A DNA stretch of 8,077 bases, taken from Brevundimonas sp. (GTDB taxonomy: Bacteria > Pseudomonadota > Alphaproteobacteria > Caulobacterales > Caulobacteraceae). Both the position numbers and the translations under genes were made by a program. Positions 5,374 to 8,077 of this stretch are shown piece by piece. The DNA is taken from contig JAVHYH010000151.1 of the NCBI GenBank assembly GCA_031119155.1, positions 1-8,077 of the forward strand, given 5' to 3'. The notes below the pieces were generated by a model, which worked only from the letters and a program-made list of their open reading frames with translations, did no database searches and was not told where the DNA came from. How positions within the stretch are numbered: the first letter of the stretch is position 1; every line of letters begins with the position of its first letter.

Positions 5374-6263
5374 GCCATACCGACCAGGACGACGCCGACA
5401 TCGAGGCCTCGCGCGCGCCGCTGATGGATCACCTGATCGAGCTGCGCAGCCGGCTGGTCTGGTGCGTCGTGGCCTTTCTGCTGGCCTTCATCGGCTGCTT
5501 CTATTTCGCCGCCGACATCCAGATCTGGCTGATCAAGCCGTTCCAGGCCGCCTATGCCATGCACTCGATCGCCCAGGCGGCGGGGGCGCACGGGGCCAAT
5601 CCGCTGGAGCTGATCGCGGTCACCGCCGGTCTGCATCCTCTCCCGACCAATGCCGAGACCACCGTCGCCCTGCAGGCCACCGGCCCGCTGGAGCAGCTCT
5701 TCACCAAGATGAAGGTCGCCGGTTTCGGCGCCATCGTGGTGGCCTTCCCGGTGCTGGCCTGGCAGCTCTACAAATTCGTGGCCCCCGGCCTGTACCGCAA
5801 CGAGAAGGGGGCCTTCCTGCCCTTCCTGTTCGTCGCCCCGATCCTGTTCCTGGTCGGCGCGGCGATGGTCTATTTCATCATGCTGCCCTTCGTGATGTGG
5901 TTCTCGCTGAGCCAGCAGATCGCGGCCGAGGGCATCACGGTCGAACTGAACACCAAGATCTCGGAGTACCTCAGCCTGGTGACTTCGCTGATGCTGGCCT
6001 TCGGCCTGTGCTTCCAGCTGCCGGTCGTCACCACCCTGCTGGGCATGGCCGGGATCATCAGCTCGAAGATGATGTCCGAGTTCCGCCGCTACGCCATCGT
6101 GGCCGTGGTGGTGGTCGCCGCCATCGTCACCCCGCCGGATCCCATCAGCCAGATCATGCTCGCCGTGCCGCTGGTGCTGCTCTACGAAATCTCGATCTGG
6201 TGCGTCCGCGTCATCGAACTGCGCCGCAAGAAGGCGGACGAGGCCGAGGGCCTGACGGCCTGA
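5370..6263 (+). CDS. tatC: Twin-arginine translocase subunit TatC
   Basis: A 297-residue, six-helix membrane protein, the core receptor that binds the twin-arginine signal peptide. HLIELRSRL (21-29) is the canonical signal-binding N-terminus. APGLYRNEKGAFLPFL (138-152) includes the conserved Glu of the first cytoplasmic loop (E145, matching E. coli E103). TPPDPISQ (254-261) holds the conserved Asp (D257, matching E. coli D211). The first periplasmic loop (about 48-114) is some 30 residues longer than in E. coli, with the extra part near AMHSIAQAAGAHG to LPTNAET. The GTG start at 5370 overlaps the tatB stop as GTGA, so the two are translationally coupled. The tail after the sixth helix is short and charged. 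Confidence 0.97.
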   Translation: MSHTDQDDADIEASRAPLMDHLIELRSRLVWCVVAFLLAFIGCFYFAADIQIWLIKPFQAAYAMHSIAQAAGAHGANPLELIAVTAGLHPLPTNAETTVALQATGPLEQLFTKMKVAGFGAIVVAFPVLAWQLYKFVAPGLYRNEKGAFLPFLFVAPILFLVGAAMVYFIMLPFVMWFSLSQQIAAEGITVELNTKISEYLSLVTSLMLAFGLCFQLPVVTTLLGMAGIISSKMMSEFRRYAIVAVVVVAAIVTPPDPISQIMLAVPLVLLYEISIWCVRVIELRRKKADEAEGLTA

Positions 6264-6279
6264 TCACCGGTCTTCGAAC

Positions 6280-6300
6280 GACGGGACGCGCGTCCTCGTC
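6280..6300 (+). terminator. Stem-loop between tatC and the kinase-like gene
   Basis: GACGGGAC (6280-6287) pairs with GTCC (6292-6295) and CGTC (6297-6300) around a GCGC loop, with T6296 bulged. The core GGACGCGCGTCC is a perfect 12-base palindrome. No T-run follows, so it may be a partial terminator, an RNA stabiliser for tatABC, or chance in a GC-rich gap of 49 bases. Confidence 0.3.
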
Positions 6301-6312
6301 CGTGATACCGGA

Positions 6313-7347
6313 ATGGCCATGCTTGACGCTCCCGCCGCGACATCGACGCCCCTCGCCCGCCTGGTCCGGCGGCTGCACGCCGTGCCCGGCGGCGTCTACT
6401 GGGGGGCGCTCGGCCTGGCGCTGGCCTCGCTGGGGCTGAGGCTGCTGTTCTCGCCAATCCTCGCCAACGGCTACGGCTTCCTGCTCTTCTATCCGGCGGT
6501 GATCCTGTCGGCCTACTGGTGGGGCGGGCGGCCCGCCCTCGTCGCCACCGCCCTGTCGGCGGTCATGGTCTGCGCCTTCGGCCCGACCCCGCTCAGCTTC
6601 CTCGACGACGGCCGCGCCCTGCTGTCGCTGGCCTTCTTCCTCATCTCGTCGATCCTGCTGGTGCACGTCCTGTCCAGCATCCGCGAGCGATTCAGCGATC
6701 TGGCCGCCAGCCATGCCCGCGTCGAGGCCCTGGCCACCGGCCAGGCCGAGCTGTTCCGGGAGCACGCCCAGCGCACGACCGACCATCTGCAGCTGATCTC
6801 CGCCATCCTGCAGATGCGCGCCTATGGCGAAGAGGATCCGATGGCGGCGCAGGTGTTGAACAACGCCGCCTCCCGCACCCTGCTGATCTCGCGCACCCAC
6901 CGCGCCTTCACCGGCGACGAGACGCGCACCATCGAGTTCGAGGCCTTCGGCCGTCGTCTCGCCGACGCCGTGGCCCGGCGCGGCGGAATGGACGCCGACC
7001 GGGTGCTGTTCGGCGCGTCTGGCATCACCGTGCCGGTTGAACAGGCCACCGCCCTGGGCCTCATCCTGCTGGAATACCTGACCACCCTGACCGCCTGCGA
7101 GCCGTCGCCGCGCCTGCTGGTCCTGCTGGACGCACAGGAGAACGGCCGGGTCCTGTCCCTGATCGCCTCGGGCGGAGCCGGCATCCCCGCGCCCCGCGAC
7201 ATGGCCCTGATCGAGGCCATGACCGAACAGCTGGGCGGAACCCTGAAGATCAACCGCGGCCCGACCGGCTGCGACGTCCGCCTGACCTTCCCCGCCGCCC
7301 TTCAGCCCCCGCCCCGCTGGGAACCCCTGAACTTCAGCCTGCACTGA
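6313..7347 (+). CDS. DUF4118-type membrane protein with a degenerate HisKA_2 histidine-kinase core (likely pseudokinase)
   Basis: A 344-residue protein. Residues 31-123 hold four membrane helices (about 31-50, 54-71, 74-90, 103-123) with the GFLLFYPAVILSAYWWGG pattern of the KdpD-like DUF4118 sensor domain. A short coiled linker (124-148) leads to a HisKA_2 dimerisation domain (about 149-225) and a HATPase-like domain to about 328, ending in a TGCDVRLTFP strand. The fold is recognisable, but the active residues are not there. The H-box reads EHAQRTTDHLQ (150-160) where the family has EVHHRVKNNLQ, so Gln153 replaces the phosphorylated His. The N-box reads LGLILLEYLTTL (248-259) instead of LGLILNELVTNA. 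The G1 box reads SGGAGIP (286-292) instead of DNGxGxP. It may act as a sensor scaffold or partner of another kinase. ATG 6319 has better ribosome-binding-site spacing (CCGGA 6308-6312) than ATG 6313. It lies 49 bases after tatC and could be read from the tat promoter. Confidence 0.85.
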   Translation: MAMLDAPAATSTPLARLVRRLHAVPGGVYWGALGLALASLGLRLLFSPILANGYGFLLFYPAVILSAYWWGGRPALVATALSAVMVCAFGPTPLSFLDDGRALLSLAFFLISSILLVHVLSSIRERFSDLAASHARVEALATGQAELFREHAQRTTDHLQLISAILQMRAYGEEDPMAAQVLNNAASRTLLISRTHRAFTGDETRTIEFEAFGRRLADAVARRGGMDADRVLFGASGITVPVEQATALGLILLEYLTTLTACEPSPRLLVLLDAQENGRVLSLIASGGAGIPAPRDMALIEAMTEQLGGTLKINRGPTGCDVRLTFPAALQPPPRWEPLNFSLH

Positions 7348-7353
7348 CCAACG

Positions 7354-7387
7354 AAAAGGGCGCCGGACGGTCTCCCGTCCGACGCCC
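7354..7387 (-). terminator. Intrinsic terminator of glnA
   Basis: On the minus strand, 23 bases after the glnA stop, GGGCG and CGGACGG arms pair with their complements: 7 bp (7364-7370 with 7375-7381), one C/A mismatch, then 5 bp (7358-7362 with 7383-7387), with a TCTC/GAGA tetraloop. Four Ts follow directly (7354-7357). This is a clear Rho-independent terminator for glnA. On the plus strand the same hairpin follows the kinase-like gene by 10 bases but lacks a T-run, so it may stop that transcript less well. Confidence 0.85.
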
Positions 7388-7410
7388 CGATCGTCAGCCC
7401 CCGCTGTCGA

Positions 7411-8077
7411 TCAGCAGCTGTAGTACATGTCGAATTCGACCGGGTGCGGGTGCAGTTGCAGCCGCGCGACTTCTTCCGACTTCAGCTCGATGTAGCTGTC
7501 GATGAAGTCGTCATCCATGACGCCGCCCTTCTTGAGGAAGGCGCGGTCGGCGTCCAGGCTGTCCAGGGCTTCCTTCAGCGAGCCGCAGACTTCCGGGATG
7601 TTGCCGCGCTCTTCCGGCGGCAGGTCGTACAGGTTCTTGTCGGCGGCCGCGCCCGGATCGATCCGGTTCTCGATACCGTCCAGGCCCGCCATCAGCAGGG
7701 CCACGAAGGTCAGATAGGGGTTGCCCATCGGATCCGGGAAGCGGGCTTCGATGCGCTTGGCCTTCGGCGAGTTGACGAAGGGGATGCGGATCGAGGCCGA
7801 GCGGTTGCGCGACGAATAGGCCAGCTTGACCGGCGCTTCATAGCCCGGGACCAGGCGCTTGTAGGAGTTGGTCGTCGAGTTGGCGAAGGCGTTGATGGCC
7901 TTGGCGTGCTTGATGATGCCGCCGATGTACCACAGACACTCCTGCGACAGGCCGGCGTACTTGTCGCCCGCGAACTGCGGCTTGCCGTCCTTCCAGATCG
8001 ACATGTGGACGTGCATGCCCGAGCCGTTGTCGCCGAACATCGGCTTGGCCATGAAGGTCGCGGTCTTGCCGTAGGCG
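7411..8077 (-). CDS. glnA: Glutamine synthetase type I (C-terminal 222 codons; start lies beyond the window)
   Basis: The C-terminal half of glutamine synthetase I, which joins ammonia to glutamate using ATP and is the main entry of nitrogen; it works as a cytoplasmic dodecamer. The frame runs off the right edge, beginning AYGKTATFMAKPMFGDNGSG. Conserved parts are GMHVHMS (ATP and metal site), NSYKRLVPGYEAPV, SSRNRSASIRIP (the active-site Arg loop), RIEARFPDP and the C-terminal PHPVEFDMYYSC. The regulatory tyrosine lies in KNLYDLPPEE, codon at 7627-7629, equivalent to Tyr397 of E. coli, so adenylylation by GlnE is likely. The sequence closely follows E. coli GlnA along its length, with a Ser where E. 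coli has Pro in NSTTNSYKR. It ends at a strong terminator and converges with the kinase-like gene. The promoter is outside the window. Confidence 0.98.
   Translation of the reverse strand, partial: AYGKTATFMAKPMFGDNGSGMHVHMSIWKDGKPQFAGDKYAGLSQECLWYIGGIIKHAKAINAFANSTTNSYKRLVPGYEAPVKLAYSSRNRSASIRIPFVNSPKAKRIEARFPDPMGNPYLTFVALLMAGLDGIENRIDPGAAADKNLYDLPPEERGNIPEVCGSLKEALDSLDADRAFLKKGGVMDDDFIDSYIELKSEEVARLQLHPHPVEFDMYYSC

Overview
The window looks like a stretch of ordinary chromosome from a GC-rich alphaproteobacterium. Codon choice, the alphaproteobacterial style of the TatA, TatB and TatC proteins and the dense packing fit Caulobacterales, with Brevundimonas or a relative as my best guess; no rRNA or species marker is present to prove it. 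I see no tRNA, rRNA, insertion sequence, phage gene or CRISPR array. No stretch longer than about 110 bases lacks a gene.

Layout from left to right. (1) The N-terminal 203 codons of an FAD-linked oxidase of the GlcD / D-2-hydroxy-acid dehydrogenase type run leftward off the window (1-609, minus). A small Nudix hydrolase diverges from it (665-1078, plus). (2) A plus-strand membrane-quality operon follows: a QmcA/stomatin-type SPFH protein (1175-2185), its usual NfeD partner (2189-2647) and, overlapping by 4 bases, a short exported beta-rich protein of unclear function (2644-3156). (3) On the minus strand lie a classical SDR dehydrogenase (3170-3937) and, upstream of it, rnhA for RNase HI (4015-4461). 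A perfect interrupted palindrome sits over the SDR ribosome-binding site. (4) Diverging from rnhA is a tatA-tatB-tatC operon (4568-6263, plus), the twin-arginine protein export machinery, with tatB and tatC overlapping by 4 bases. (5) A four-helix DUF4118-type membrane protein with a HisKA_2-type kinase core follows (6313-7347). All three residues expected for catalysis are replaced, so it looks like a pseudo-histidine-kinase. (6) Converging on it is the C-terminal half of glnA, glutamine synthetase I (7411-8077, minus), ending at a clear intrinsic terminator.

Most genes are housekeeping: protein export, nucleotide clean-up, RNA/DNA hybrid removal, nitrogen assimilation. The points that merit attention are the degenerate histidine kinase behind tatC, the palindrome controlling the SDR gene, the third exported protein coupled to qmcA-nfeD, and low-complexity tails on QmcA and TatB. 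I did not find a convincing new multi-gene system; the pseudokinase is the best lead.
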